NCBI GenBank assembly: GCA_014380365.1
Contig: JACMJZ010000003.1
Span: 169,598 to 233,597 of the forward strand
DNA from: Pyrinomonadaceae bacterium
GTDB taxonomy: Bacteria; Acidobacteriota; Blastocatellia; Pyrinomonadales; Pyrinomonadaceae
Direction: 5' to 3'
Length of the DNA stretch: 64,000 bases
Shown: piece by piece, positions 50,641 to 60,385 of the stretch
How positions within the stretch are numbered: position 1 is the stretch's first letter
Layout of the letters: each line of letters starts with the position of its first letter
Position numbers and translations under genes: made by a program
The notes under the pieces: model-generated
Database searches by the model: none
The model's input: only the letters and a program-made list of their open reading frames with translations
What the model was told of the DNA's origin: nothing

Positions 50641-51558
50641 TTGAACGCAGTCAGCAATCCGAAAAAGATTGAGACCATTGGCGTCATAGGCGCAGGCACC
50701 ATGGGTCACGGAATCGCTCAGGTGGCCGCCGCCGCCGGCTACCGAGTGCTGCTGCGCGATGTCGACCGCGAGTCGCTGGCCCGCGGGATCAGCGGTATCG
50801 AGCGGAACCTTGCCAAAGGAATTCAACTGGGCAAGCTCACCGAAGACGATCGCGATGCTGTCATGCAACACATTCGCGGCACTACCCAGTTAGAAGAGAT
50901 TGCTACCGCGGACTTAATCATCGAAGCTGCCCCCGAGCAACTACAGTTGAAGCAGGATCTGCTGCGGGAGGTTGAAGCGCTCTCTGGTGGTGACTCTATT
51001 TTCGCGACTAACACTTCATCGCTTTCGATAACTGAAATCGCCAAAGCTTCCGAACGACCGCACCGCGTAGTCGGCTTACACTTCTTCAATCCGGTTCACC
51101 TGATGCGACTAGTGGAGATAGTAGTCGGAAAAGCCACGGGAGATGATACAGTTGCGACTGCTCGTGAAGTCAGCCTGCGGTTGCGGAAAGAACCGATAAT
51201 CGTTAACGATGTGCCGGGATTTGCTTCGAGCCGTTTGGGTGTGGCCCTGGGTCTCGAAGCGATGCGCATGTTCGAACAAGGCGTCGCGTCGGCCCACGAT
51301 ATCGATACGGCAATGGAACTGGGTTATAACCACCCGATGGGTCCGCTTAAGTTAACCGATCACGTGGGTCTGGACATCCGACTCAATATTGCCGAGTATC
51401 TATATCGCGAGCTTGGTTCAGAAACATTTCGTCCGCCCGAGGTTTTGCGGCGTCTGGTTAGGGAGGGAAAGCTGGGGAAGAAAACGGGCGAAGGGTTTTA
51501 CAATTGGAGCGACGGGAAAGTCGCCAACGATCAGCGATCGGCAGCTAGTAAGGCGTAG
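50641..51558 (+). CDS. 3-hydroxybutyryl-CoA dehydrogenase
   Basis: IGVIGAGTMGHGIAQVAAAAGYRVLLRDV; VVGLHFFNPVHLMRLVEIV; LGYNHPMGPLKLTDHVGLD. Confidence 0.95.
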   Translation: MNAVSNPKKIETIGVIGAGTMGHGIAQVAAAAGYRVLLRDVDRESLARGISGIERNLAKGIQLGKLTEDDRDAVMQHIRGTTQLEEIATADLIIEAAPEQLQLKQDLLREVEALSGGDSIFATNTSSLSITEIAKASERPHRVVGLHFFNPVHLMRLVEIVVGKATGDDTVATAREVSLRLRKEPIIVNDVPGFASSRLGVALGLEAMRMFEQGVASAHDIDTAMELGYNHPMGPLKLTDHVGLDIRLNIAEYLYRELGSETFRPPEVLRRLVREGKLGKKTGEGFYNWSDGKVANDQRSAASKA

Positions 51559-51630
51559 GTCTTTCGGATAAGTGAGCGCCGATAATTCAAAATTAACTGA
51601 CCGCGTACACCTGACCGCTAGTTAATTACT

Positions 51631-52017
51631 TTGATGAACGCCCCATACAATAATGAAGAGCGACGGTTTGCTTTGCGCATGGCGTTGCGCCTGCCTATCG
51701 TTATTTCAGGACGAGCCGAGGATGGCTCCGCCTGGAGCGAGCCCACCGAAACTGACGACATCTCAACCTCCGGCGCGCTTTTTCACCTCAATCAAAAGGT
51801 GAGTCGCGGGGAGCGGCTTTATCTGCGTGCGCACCGGCCTGACGGCGGACCAATCGAGGTGACTGCCATTGTGATTCGCATTGCGCCGGCCATCTATGGT
51901 ACGGCGCGGGTGGGTGTGCAGATTGACGAGTCACTGGAAAGCTGGATGCGACTCTTCGTCTCGTGGGTCGCCGATGACCAACCTGCCGCTGCCGAGTCAG
52001 AACCTTCTTCCGAATAA
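51631..52017 (+). CDS. PilZ-domain protein
   Basis: RRFALRMALRLPIVISG...TDDISTSGALFHLNQKVSRGERLYL, PilZ RxxxR/DxSxxG pattern. Confidence 0.8.
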   Translation: MMNAPYNNEERRFALRMALRLPIVISGRAEDGSAWSEPTETDDISTSGALFHLNQKVSRGERLYLRAHRPDGGPIEVTAIVIRIAPAIYGTARVGVQIDESLESWMRLFVSWVADDQPAAAESEPSSE

Positions 52018-52308
52018 TCAATCCTGCCCTTGCACCGCACCGGCGTCCTGCCCGCGCAGCCGGCGCTGGTTTTGAGGGCCAGAACCCAGCATCAACAAAA
52101 AAAGCGGCCGCCAGAGATTGAGTCGGAAGCCTCTTTTCTTCTTTGGTGTCCCCACCAGAACAGAGATCATCCGCTTGACCCGGTTCCTACGTGCCACGCC
52201 AGGCTGAGTCTCGCTCGCGAAGGAGGCTAACCGGATCCACCATTCAGACTCGGAGTGACGAGCCGCTGGCGTTGTTGGTTGCTTGAGCATTGTTCCAACT
52301 CCACCGGA

Positions 52309-52593
52309 TCAATGGTCCTTCTTGTTCTTGTTCGAGTTGTGATTGTTGCTGTTTATCGACTTGACGCCGGCCGTGTTTGCATTACCGTTGTCATTGGTCA
52401 GCACGGCGGTATTCGATGAGACGGTCTTGCTATTGGTGTTGGCAGGAATGTTGGCGTTGGCGTCGACCACGGCATCGCGTGCCGGACTTCCCGTATTGGC
52501 GTTTGAAGTTGTATTAGTGTTGGTAGCGGCGGCACAGCCCGTTAAGGCTGCTGCCGCCACCAGCACGAATGCAAGTGATATGTTACGTTGCAT
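52309..52593 (-). CDS. Asn/Thr-rich small lipoprotein
   Basis: MQRNISLAFVLVAAAALTGCAAATNTNTTSNANTG lipobox. Confidence 0.65.
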   Translation of the reverse strand: MQRNISLAFVLVAAAALTGCAAATNTNTTSNANTGSPARDAVVDANANIPANTNSKTVSSNTAVLTNDNGNANTAGVKSINSNNHNSNKNKKDH

Positions 52594-52691
52594 CGCTACT
52601 GTCCTCCCTGGCTCGTTCATTCGTACGCGGGCGTGAAACCGCGTACGAATTCTGTTGGCGCGCTCTTATGAGTCGCGTGAATTAGTTCAAA

Positions 52692-53255
52692 CTATCGGTA
52701 AAGCGACTCTGCCCGGTTAGAACGCCATTCGTTCTCGAAGTAGTCGGCGTCTTCGGTCGTGCGCGGATTCACCCCCAGCACAATGCCGCCCTCGCGGATG
52801 CCCTTTTCGTAGTGCCGCGCATGCTCTTCGGGAATACCGTGGCCCACCAGCGCGCCGATCAAGCCACCGGTAAGCGCGCCTGCGCCACCGCCGGCAAGTG
52901 CCGCGGCGATTGGACCCGCGATTAACAACCCAAGTCCGGGCAGAGCAAGGGTGGTACCGATTGCCGCGATTGCCGCGAGCGTTGCGCCCACGCCGCCGCC
53001 GATGGCCGCTCCCTTACCAGCATCTTCCCATGCTTTGGTGCCGAGCTCGGTGTCACCATCCGTAAAATATTTCTTACGCGTTTCGTCAGACATCAACAGA
53101 TTGACGTCGTCTTTGCCGTAGCCGCGGCTGCCCAGAGATCCGTAAGCGCGTTCGGCGCTTTCCCGGTCCCTGAATAAACCTGTCATCATGCGCGAACGTT
53201 GCGGCACCGCGCCCGTAGCACCTGTGTTACCTAATCTGTCTGTGTCATATCCCAT
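52692..53255 (-). CDS. General stress protein 17M-like protein with Gly-rich transmembrane segment
   Basis: MMTGLFRDRESAERAYGSLGSRGYGKDDVNLLMSDETRKKYF; GGGVGATLAAIAAIGTTLALPGLGLLIAGPIAAALAGGGAGAL. Confidence 0.8.
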   Translation of the reverse strand: MGYDTDRLGNTGATGAVPQRSRMMTGLFRDRESAERAYGSLGSRGYGKDDVNLLMSDETRKKYFTDGDTELGTKAWEDAGKGAAIGGGVGATLAAIAAIGTTLALPGLGLLIAGPIAAALAGGGAGALTGGLIGALVGHGIPEEHARHYEKGIREGGIVLGVNPRTTEDADYFENEWRSNRAESLYR

Positions 53256-53513
53256 TGTTCGTTCTCCTTCTGATGTGTTGCGATTGATACTAGTAATCCG
53301 GCCACGCCAGGACTCGACTGCCCGCCGACCCGTCGCCTTCTCATTAACAGCGTACGGCACCCATAGCAACGTCCATACCAAGAGCGTATGTTCCAGATAA
53401 GCACTGGAGAGTGTGAAGTCTTTTTGCGAGAGGGTTACTTGCGGTGTACTTCTCCAGTACGTTTCGTAATGGTGTGGTTCAGTTTACGAACGGCACTAGC
53501 GTTGGGAAACTCC

Positions 53514-54230
53514 TCAGTTCGTGAGCTCCCGATTCTCGGTTTCACTTGTGGAGCTCAAGGCTAGCTGCTGGCTGGTTTCTGTTTGCTCGGTCAGCATGAT
53601 GAGAAGCAGTCCGGAGATGTAAAGTGCGAGAGTGAAGAAAGAGATGTAGCCTGTCGCCGGCGAAAACGTCGGCGCGTCGAGCGTGCCGAGAGAGATACCC
53701 TGAACCAATGTTCCTGCAATTCGCTTCAGCCACCCTCCATCAGGTTCGTAGAGGCTGGCAACGAGCATATGCTTGAGCACAAACGCGGTTCCGAAGAGAA
53801 CTATCAGGCTGCGCATAAGCCTACGGGCGTCGAATGAGGAAAACTGATTGTTCCAAAGCGTCCAAAGAAAGAAGAATGAGAAGAGCCAGTGCAACAACCC
53901 GCGTTCAGGCAATACTGAGTTGAACGCTTGTGCGGAAGCAAAGAAGAGGGCGATGAGGGTTGAGATGCTGGTTGAATTCGCAAGCGGCGAATGCTGGTAG
54001 CCCACCCACGCACGCGTCTCTATCAAACCGCCGCGCACAGAAAGCAGCAACAGCAAAGCAGCGAGCACGAGCGTGACCAGCGGCGGCGGAATAAAGATAA
54101 ACGCGCCGCCATCCGAATTCACACGCAAGCCACCCAGCAAGACAACCGTCAGGAAGACGATCGGCAGCACCAAATAGCGCAGGAGTGCCACATTTCGCGA
54201 ACGGTTAGCGGCTATTAGTTGCTCACTCAT
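53514..54230 (-). CDS. Hypothetical multi-pass membrane protein
   Basis: 238-aa ORF with several hydrophobic helices. Confidence 0.7.
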   Translation of the reverse strand: MSEQLIAANRSRNVALLRYLVLPIVFLTVVLLGGLRVNSDGGAFIFIPPPLVTLVLAALLLLLSVRGGLIETRAWVGYQHSPLANSTSISTLIALFFASAQAFNSVLPERGLLHWLFSFFFLWTLWNNQFSSFDARRLMRSLIVLFGTAFVLKHMLVASLYEPDGGWLKRIAGTLVQGISLGTLDAPTFSPATGYISFFTLALYISGLLLIMLTEQTETSQQLALSSTSETENRELTN

Positions 54231-54253
54231 GATCCAATAAAACTTCGAGTCTC

Positions 54254-54751
54254 TTACTTCCTTTTCTTCATAACCTTCAGCGGATTCACGTCGCCCCAGT
54301 TCCGCTCCGTCCCTGCTTCGAGCTCGGCTTTCAACTCCGCCGCCGAATGCATTGCCAAATCCGGATCGCTGATGTTGAGGGGCTGGGAAGCTAGTGTTAG
54401 AGCACGATTCACCTTTTCGAGTCCCTGCCTGAATAAGTCGTCGTCGTTATAGACGCGTCCCCAACCCTCTCGATAGAAAGAGTACGCGACATAAAACTGC
54501 GTGAGCGCATCATTTTGTGCCGGGTCCGCCCGCTGCCACTCATCACGCGCTGCGCGAAATTGTTCCCGACGAAATAAAGCAAGCCCAGCGTCAAACTTTT
54601 CCTGGTTCACCTGATAGGTGCCGGCAGCCACCAGCGCTCCCGTTGCCGCCTCGCGAAACGTACGTGGCTCGGTTGCGTAGATCCAAACAATCAACACGGC
54701 ATAAGCGAGGCTTAAAACCAGCCCAAGGATTTGCATAAACCGGTGCTGCAC
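54254..54751 (-). CDS. Hypothetical membrane-anchored protein
   Basis: 165-aa ORF with N-terminal TM (LGLVLSLAYAVLIVWIYA), tandem with the preceding gene. Confidence 0.7.
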   Translation of the reverse strand: MQHRFMQILGLVLSLAYAVLIVWIYATEPRTFREAATGALVAAGTYQVNQEKFDAGLALFRREQFRAARDEWQRADPAQNDALTQFYVAYSFYREGWGRVYNDDDLFRQGLEKVNRALTLASQPLNISDPDLAMHSAAELKAELEAGTERNWGDVNPLKVMKKRK

Positions 54752-55265
54752 GTTCAGAAACCCACCTCAAGGAAGAATTCGTCGATTAATTGAAACTAGT
54801 TGAAGCTTCTGTTGGTTGTCAATTGAGGCGACCCGATTGATAGGTTGACAACAGTTGACCAACTGAGAAGGCTCAAATCGCGCCGACGCAATCCGCATAA
54901 CTGACAAACCTGGGAGCCGAGCCGCGTAGAGAGCCCTCCGATACGCGCCAGTGTCGTTAGCTGTCAACGTAGGTGCAGGATTCAGCCTGCCGCGAGAGCG
55001 TCCTCACGAAAGATCATCCGGAGTTACCTAATACAAAAACTCGTGCATTAGACGTTTACGTCGTGCGGTTAACCCTCACGCCTGTTTAGGTTTGTCCGTT
55101 GCACTCAGATACCAGCCTTCTTGCATTACTAAACACTCGCGGTGTATAAGCAGGCAATCCCCGCACTATCAACTCGGCAGCAGAGCCAAGGAACCTGAAG
55201 CTGACGCTCCGCCGGATGCGATGAACTACAGAATCTCGAGACGGCGAGCCAATAGAGGACATGCG

Positions 55266-56354
55266 ATGAAGAATGTAACCAAACACGCCACCGTTTTTGC
55301 CGTCCTTGTCATCTGCGCGATATTCGCGGCGCCCCAGTTTTCAGTTAGAGCGCAACAGCCTGCGGGCGTGGTGGCGACTGCCAATAATGTCCAGCTGGTT
55401 ATTGAAGGCAAAGTAATCGGCGTCCACGACGGGGATACCGTTACCGTGCTCGACCAGGATAATAAGAAGTTCACAATCCGTTTGCAGGGTATTGACGCGC
55501 CGGAACTGAAACAAGAGTTTGGTGCGGCCTCTCAAAAGAACCTCTCCGGGATGGTTTTGGGGAAGCAGGTCAGCATTCTTTGGAACAAGGTTGATAAGTA
55601 TCGGCGCACTGTCGGCACCATCATGTTGAATGGCCGCGACATCAACATTGAGCAGGTGAAAGCCGGAGTAGCCTGGCACTACAAGAAATATGAAGACGAG
55701 CAAAGTCCGGCGGACCGGCGGACCTACGCGGCAGCGGAACAACAGGCGCAGGCAGCCAGACTCGGTTTATGGAGTGGCGCGAAGCCGCTCCCCCCAGGCG
55801 ATTGGCGGCAGGAAGTAAAAATTAAACGTTGGGGACCGCCGCCCCCGGAAGGGACGATTATTGGAAACGGTAACTCGAAGAAGTATCACCGTCCGGACTG
55901 TCCGGGCTATCGGGACATGGCAGAGAGGAATCGCGTTTTCTTTAAGAGCGTCGCCGAAGCCGAAGCGGCAGGCTTTAAACGAGCCGGGAATTGTCCCGCG
56001 GAATTAGTTGCGACCAGGACTACTCTGGCGACTTCGTCAAACGCTGCACCATCCAACACAGCATTAGCTAGGCCCACTCAAACTACGACTGCGCGACCGT
56101 CCGTCCCGGTGACAGCGACGGTCAAAGGTAGCTCGACTTCGACGGAAGACAGCCAGCCCAATGGTCTCGACAGCCAGTCCTCGCCCTCGCTGAAAACTAT
56201 CGGTAACAAGAACAGCAAGATTTTTCACCTGCCAGGGTGCTCCGGATACGATCGCGTGTCAGAGAAGAACCGCGTCTATTTCAACTCCGTGGCGGAAGCT
56301 GAAACAGCCGGATATCGACTTGCGAAGAATTGTTCCGTAACCAAGGCCAATTGA
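55266..56354 (+). CDS. Secreted staphylococcal-nuclease-domain protein with two C-terminal Cys-containing repeats
   Basis: GKVIGVHDGDTVTVLDQDNKKFTIRLQGIDAPELKQEFG; repeats GNGNSKKYHRPDCPGYRDMAERNRVFFKSVAEAEAAGF and GNKNSKIFHLPGCSGYDRVSEKNRVYFNSVAEAETAGY. Confidence 0.93.
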   Translation: MKNVTKHATVFAVLVICAIFAAPQFSVRAQQPAGVVATANNVQLVIEGKVIGVHDGDTVTVLDQDNKKFTIRLQGIDAPELKQEFGAASQKNLSGMVLGKQVSILWNKVDKYRRTVGTIMLNGRDINIEQVKAGVAWHYKKYEDEQSPADRRTYAAAEQQAQAARLGLWSGAKPLPPGDWRQEVKIKRWGPPPPEGTIIGNGNSKKYHRPDCPGYRDMAERNRVFFKSVAEAEAAGFKRAGNCPAELVATRTTLATSSNAAPSNTALARPTQTTTARPSVPVTATVKGSSTSTEDSQPNGLDSQSSPSLKTIGNKNSKIFHLPGCSGYDRVSEKNRVYFNSVAEAETAGYRLAKNCSVTKAN

Positions 56355-56550
56355 TTGCTGACGCAGTAACCCGCAGAAAACTCTGGTCCGGATTGACTCG
56401 AATCTTTCCCATTACGGTTGTGAATGACCTCACCTTCGGATCGAGCTCAAACCTGCGTCAACGGGAGAGTCTGTCCTACTGCGTTTGACGGATATCCGGC
56501 CAACACTTAGGATTCCCTCGCAAAATCGGAACAACTTGGAGAGCGGAGAA

Positions 56551-57348
56551 ATGTCGCAAGCAATAACCGAAAAATACGAAACACTTTTGTTTGAACGACG
56601 GGATCGAGTCGGGATAATCACGATCAATCGTCCTGACAAGCGAAACGCATTGAACATCAAGACTCGCGAAGAGGGAGCGGCTTTGCTCGACCATCTTCGC
56701 GATGATGCAGCGGTTGGCGTCGTCGTCATTACGGGTGCGGGCGACAAGGCTTTTATTGCCGGCGCCGACATTGCGGAGTTTGCCGGGCGCACCGCGATGA
56801 TGCAACGCGATGTGATGACGGCGCGCTCGCTCTTCACCGCCATCGATACTTTTCCCAAGCCGATCATAGCCATGATCAATGGATATTGCCTCGGCGGTGG
56901 TTGTGAGTTGGCCTTGGCTTGCGACATTCGCATCGCGAGCGAAACTGCTTCCTTTGGTCAGCCGGAGATTAACCTCGGCATTATTCCCGGCGGCGGCGGC
57001 ACGCAGCGGTTGACTCGGCTGGTCGGCGAAGGCAAGGCGATGGAGATGATCCTCACGGGCGAGATTATTGACGCGAAAACTGCATTTTCAATCGGACTAG
57101 TAAATCATGTGGTTCCGGCTGCTGAACTGGAAGCGAAGACTATAGAGTTGGCTAACCGGATGGCGGAGAAAAGTCCGATCGCTTTGAGCCTGGCAAAGGA
57201 GTCGGTGAAACTCGCGTCGCGCTCAAATCTGGATGAAGGCTTGCGCCGGGAAGTTGATCTCTTTGCCCTCTGCTTCTCGACGGAAGACAAGAATGAAGGT
57301 GTCAGCGCGTTTCTTGAGAAACGCAAACCGGCGTTTAAGGGACGGTAG
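56551..57348 (+). CDS. Enoyl-CoA hydratase/isomerase
   Basis: RVGIITINRPDKRNALN; AFIAGADIAEFAG; MINGYCLGGGCELALACDIRIASE; NLGIIPGGGGTQRL. Confidence 0.95.
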   Translation: MSQAITEKYETLLFERRDRVGIITINRPDKRNALNIKTREEGAALLDHLRDDAAVGVVVITGAGDKAFIAGADIAEFAGRTAMMQRDVMTARSLFTAIDTFPKPIIAMINGYCLGGGCELALACDIRIASETASFGQPEINLGIIPGGGGTQRLTRLVGEGKAMEMILTGEIIDAKTAFSIGLVNHVVPAAELEAKTIELANRMAEKSPIALSLAKESVKLASRSNLDEGLRREVDLFALCFSTEDKNEGVSAFLEKRKPAFKGR

Positions 57349-57481
57349 TCCGAGGACCGAGGACCGACGACGGCCGACCGGCGATCGACGACTGACGTAT
57401 CCCTTAGATGAACCACCGGCGCGGCCGGAGTATCGAAAACCAATCTGCCGTCGTAAGTCGTCCAGCATCGGCCCTTCACTC

Positions 57482-57697
57482 ATGTTGAGAATCATCGTAG
57501 TCGTCTTTGGGATTGTGCTTGCCGCGGTGGGTGGCGTGATTGCCTACCGCGCGTATTTCCTTGAGCCAAGCGCGGCCGTCGTCATCACAAACACGGACGT
57601 GCGCGAACTCCCCGACACGTTTCGCGTCGTGAGTGGGATCGCTCTTCTGATTGTGGGTGCCGCAATAGCCTACACGGCAGCGTTGAGGAAAAAGTAG
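57482..57697 (+). CDS. Hypothetical small membrane protein
   Basis: MLRIIVVVFGIVLAAVGGVIAYRAYFLEPSAAVVITNTDVRELPDTFRVVSGIALLIVGAAIAYTAALRKK. Confidence 0.6.
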   Translation: MLRIIVVVFGIVLAAVGGVIAYRAYFLEPSAAVVITNTDVRELPDTFRVVSGIALLIVGAAIAYTAALRKK

Positions 57698-57829
57698 GCA
57701 GGGCTGCCACCCCGCACGCAGACTTAAACTGCTTGCTTGTGCAATGACACAGAATCAAGCCGTGGCTTGACCCGCTTTAGAGCGCTACGCTACTCTGCAT
57801 TAGCATTCACGATTGAAGACCTTCCTAAA

Positions 57830-57905
57830 GGGGCCGTAGCTCAGCTGGGAGAGCGCATGACTGGCAGTCATGAGGTCAGGGGTTCGATCCCCCTCGGCTC
57901 CACCA
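57830..57905 (+). tRNA. tRNA-Ala (anticodon GGC), CCA encoded
   Basis: GGGGCCGTAGCTCAGCTGGGAGAGC-GCATGACTGGCAGTCATG-AGGTCAGGGGTTCGATCCCCCTCGGCTCCACCA; cloverleaf and GG-T-TCGATCC arm recognisable. Confidence 0.97.
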
Positions 57906-58152
57906 ATTTACCTCTCGTCATTTCCGAGCAGCAGTGGTGTGTGACTATAGTGTGACAAGATCAGCTCAACGAACACTTCCAAAGCTCATCGAAGCCGATC
58001 CTCCAATGACCGTCGAGCCTTAATCTTCTCGATAGTTTCATTCAGAGACTGCCGGGCTTGAACGATATGAACCAGTACACACAGATTGTTGATCTCCATA
58101 TTCGACCTCAGCTTGGGAAAACACTTCTTACTGAAAGATTCGTAACTTAACG

Positions 58153-58392
58153 TTGCGACACTTCCGCCCTATCTTGAAAGGGGCAGAATTGAATACGAGA
58201 ATGCACTTGTACTGCTTGCGTCATTCCTATGCAACGCTTTCGCTCCTCGCGGGTATCGATCCCAAAGTAGTGAGCGGCTCATTAGGGCATACACGCGTGA
58301 GTTTTACGCAAGACACTTATCAGCATTTGCTTCCAGTCATGAGTCGCGATGCTGCAGAACGAGTGGGCCGAGTGCTTTTCAACTCTCTCTAA
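58153..58392 (+). pseudogene. Tyrosine recombinase/integrase C-terminal remnant
   Basis: LYCLRHSYATLSLLAGIDPKVVSGSLGHTRVSFTQDTYQHLLPVMSRDAAERVGRVLFNSL: catalytic RH..., LGH and DTYQH motifs but no N-terminal or core domain. Confidence 0.9.
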
Positions 58393-58435
58393 TGCCCGCG
58401 CACCCCTCTTAATAATTGTCGGCCTCCTTCAAGGT

Positions 58436-58480
58436 TGGCTGCAAGAAAGAATGGGCCAAGTGCTCTTCAACGCATCGTGA
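58436..58480 (+). pseudogene. Second integrase C-terminal tail remnant
   Basis: QERMGQVLFNAS* parallels AERVGRVLFNSL* of the adjacent remnant. Confidence 0.65.
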
Positions 58481-58560
58481 TTGGGTTGAGCAGTAACGTC
58501 TAGACACACTCCTACTACACCGCTCGAAAGCAGTTCTCCCAGACTCAAAGTATTAGCGCC

Positions 58561-58713
58561 TTACTTCGCCACGATGCTGATAATCGTGAGTATCACTGTG
58601 ACTACGGGGTTACCGGCCTGTGGCGCTGGCGCATCACCAGACGGTACATCTCCAGCCAAGACCGTGCTCGAAAGCGCACACGCGAGCGCTAGAGCCATTA
58701 CAAAGCGTTTCAT
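58561..58713 (-). CDS. Small secreted peptide (50 aa)
   Basis: ATG preceded by AAAAGGAGAAACACA; MKRFVMALALACALSSTVLAGDVPSGDAPAPQAGNPVVTVILTIISIVAK*. Confidence 0.75.
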   Translation of the reverse strand: MKRFVMALALACALSSTVLAGDVPSGDAPAPQAGNPVVTVILTIISIVAK

Positions 58714-58870
58714 TGTGTTTCTCCTTTTGGATTCGAGGATGCAAAGATTTTTACATCGAACGGGGAAAGAGCAAAGTAGCAAGGCATCTTGCAAGCAGTA
58801 GGACAGTCACTTAAGATTCGCTTTCCGTCAGTGAAATCCTTACGCTTCGCGGGAAAGGCTCAATTTCAAA

Positions 58871-60346
58871 ATGAAGCGCACCTTGCCGACGCTGCACACC
58901 TCGCACCTGAGCGCCAACGAAGAAGCTCTGGTTAGGTGTCGAGCTGCCCTGGATCTAAAAGACAAAGGCGACTATGACGGCGCACTGGAAGTAATGCGCC
59001 GACTCTGGGGCGGAGTTGGCCTTCGACCGGAAAGCGGAGCGCTGGCTCCCCCGGTGGCAGCGGAGGTCCTTTTGTCTGTCGGTACCCTGACGGGCTGGAT
59101 CGGCAGTAAGAATAAGATTCGTGGAGCCCAGGAAACCGCGAAGAACCTCATCACTGATGCCATTACTCTTTACGAGTCTGCCGGAGATACAAAGCAGATC
59201 GCAGCGGTCCGCGCGGAGATCGCCTATTGCTATTTCCGCGAAGGCGCGCTCAATGAAGCGCGGATCATGCTTACTGAGGCTCTGAAAACGATAACAACCG
59301 AGGGAAACACGCGAGCGAAGGCATTGCTGAGATTAGCAATCGTGGAATCCTCTGCATTGAGATACAACGAAGCCCAGGCGATCCTTACGGCCAACGCTCA
59401 TTTGTTCCGCAAGATCACCAATCACTCAATCAAGGGTGCGTATCACAGCCAAATTGCGATCATCCTTCGCCATCTCATCACACCGGAGAACCGAAGGGAA
59501 TATTTTCAGCGGGCAGTCGCGGAGTATCAGAAAGCGGATCGTGAATTGCGCCTCGCAGGCAATACCATGTTCCGCGCGAATGTCAAAAACAATATTGGCC
59601 TCCTTCTTCTCAACCTGTCGCGGTTGAAAGAGGCGCATAGATACGTTGATGAAGCTAGACGTTTAGCTGTCAATCTCAGGAACAAAGTCCGTACTGCGGA
59701 ATTCGATGAAACTCGCGCTCAGGTCTTGATTGCACAACGGAGATTCAAGGAAGCTGAATCAGTTATCCGTGGTGCCGTATCTACCTTTAAGAGAAGTGGC
59801 CAGCAGTGTCTACTGGCCGAAGCGTTGACCACTCACGGAATCGCTCTGGCACGTCTCAAGAAGGTGGAACGCGCTCAATTCACTTTTCAGAAGGCTATCG
59901 AGATCGCGCATCAGGTCGGCGCTCTTAACTTAGCCGGACTTGCCGCACTCACTATGATTGAAGAACTGGACCAACTGCCTCTCGACGTGTTGCACACGGC
60001 TCACGAGAATGCCAGCGAATGGTTAGCAGAGAATGAACAGTTTTCGCTGAGACTGAATGAAGCGGCGCGGAAAGTATTCGCCCGGATGCACGTTGAGAAC
60101 AAGCTGGAAGGTAAGCCGGACAGTCTTTTCAATAAACCCCGAAACTTCACACAAGAGCTGTTGGACATTGAACGAGAGATGATTCGAAAGGCGCTGGCCA
60201 AGGTAAATGGCAGCGTCACGCATGCAGCATCGCTATTGGACATGAGCTACCAGCGGCTAGCCTACCTAATCGAGTCGCGACATAAAGATTTACTGAAAGA
60301 ACGCTCGCCAGTGCGCCGCCGTTTGCGGAAACATCAACAAAAATGA
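58871..60346 (+). CDS. TPR-repeat protein with C-terminal Fis-type HTH
   Basis: Helical TPR-like repeats; C-terminal LLDIEREMIRKALAKVNGSVTHAASLLDMSYQRLAYLIESRHKDLLKERSPVRRRL matches a Fis/HTH_8 pattern. Confidence 0.85.
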   Translation: MKRTLPTLHTSHLSANEEALVRCRAALDLKDKGDYDGALEVMRRLWGGVGLRPESGALAPPVAAEVLLSVGTLTGWIGSKNKIRGAQETAKNLITDAITLYESAGDTKQIAAVRAEIAYCYFREGALNEARIMLTEALKTITTEGNTRAKALLRLAIVESSALRYNEAQAILTANAHLFRKITNHSIKGAYHSQIAIILRHLITPENRREYFQRAVAEYQKADRELRLAGNTMFRANVKNNIGLLLLNLSRLKEAHRYVDEARRLAVNLRNKVRTAEFDETRAQVLIAQRRFKEAESVIRGAVSTFKRSGQQCLLAEALTTHGIALARLKKVERAQFTFQKAIEIAHQVGALNLAGLAALTMIEELDQLPLDVLHTAHENASEWLAENEQFSLRLNEAARKVFARMHVENKLEGKPDSLFNKPRNFTQELLDIEREMIRKALAKVNGSVTHAASLLDMSYQRLAYLIESRHKDLLKERSPVRRRLRKHQQK

Positions 60347-60385
60347 AGGCGATTCTTTTACTTTCCTAGCGATGGGAGATTCCTC

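Noticed and set aside
52018-52290. 90-aa minus-strand ORF
   Set aside because: No clear RBS or motif, located between PilZ and the lipoprotein gene; low-confidence, not listed as CDS
57351-57400. GAGGACC/CGACGAC short iterations after the enoyl-CoA hydratase gene
   Set aside because: Short low-complexity stretch; not distinct enough to call an element
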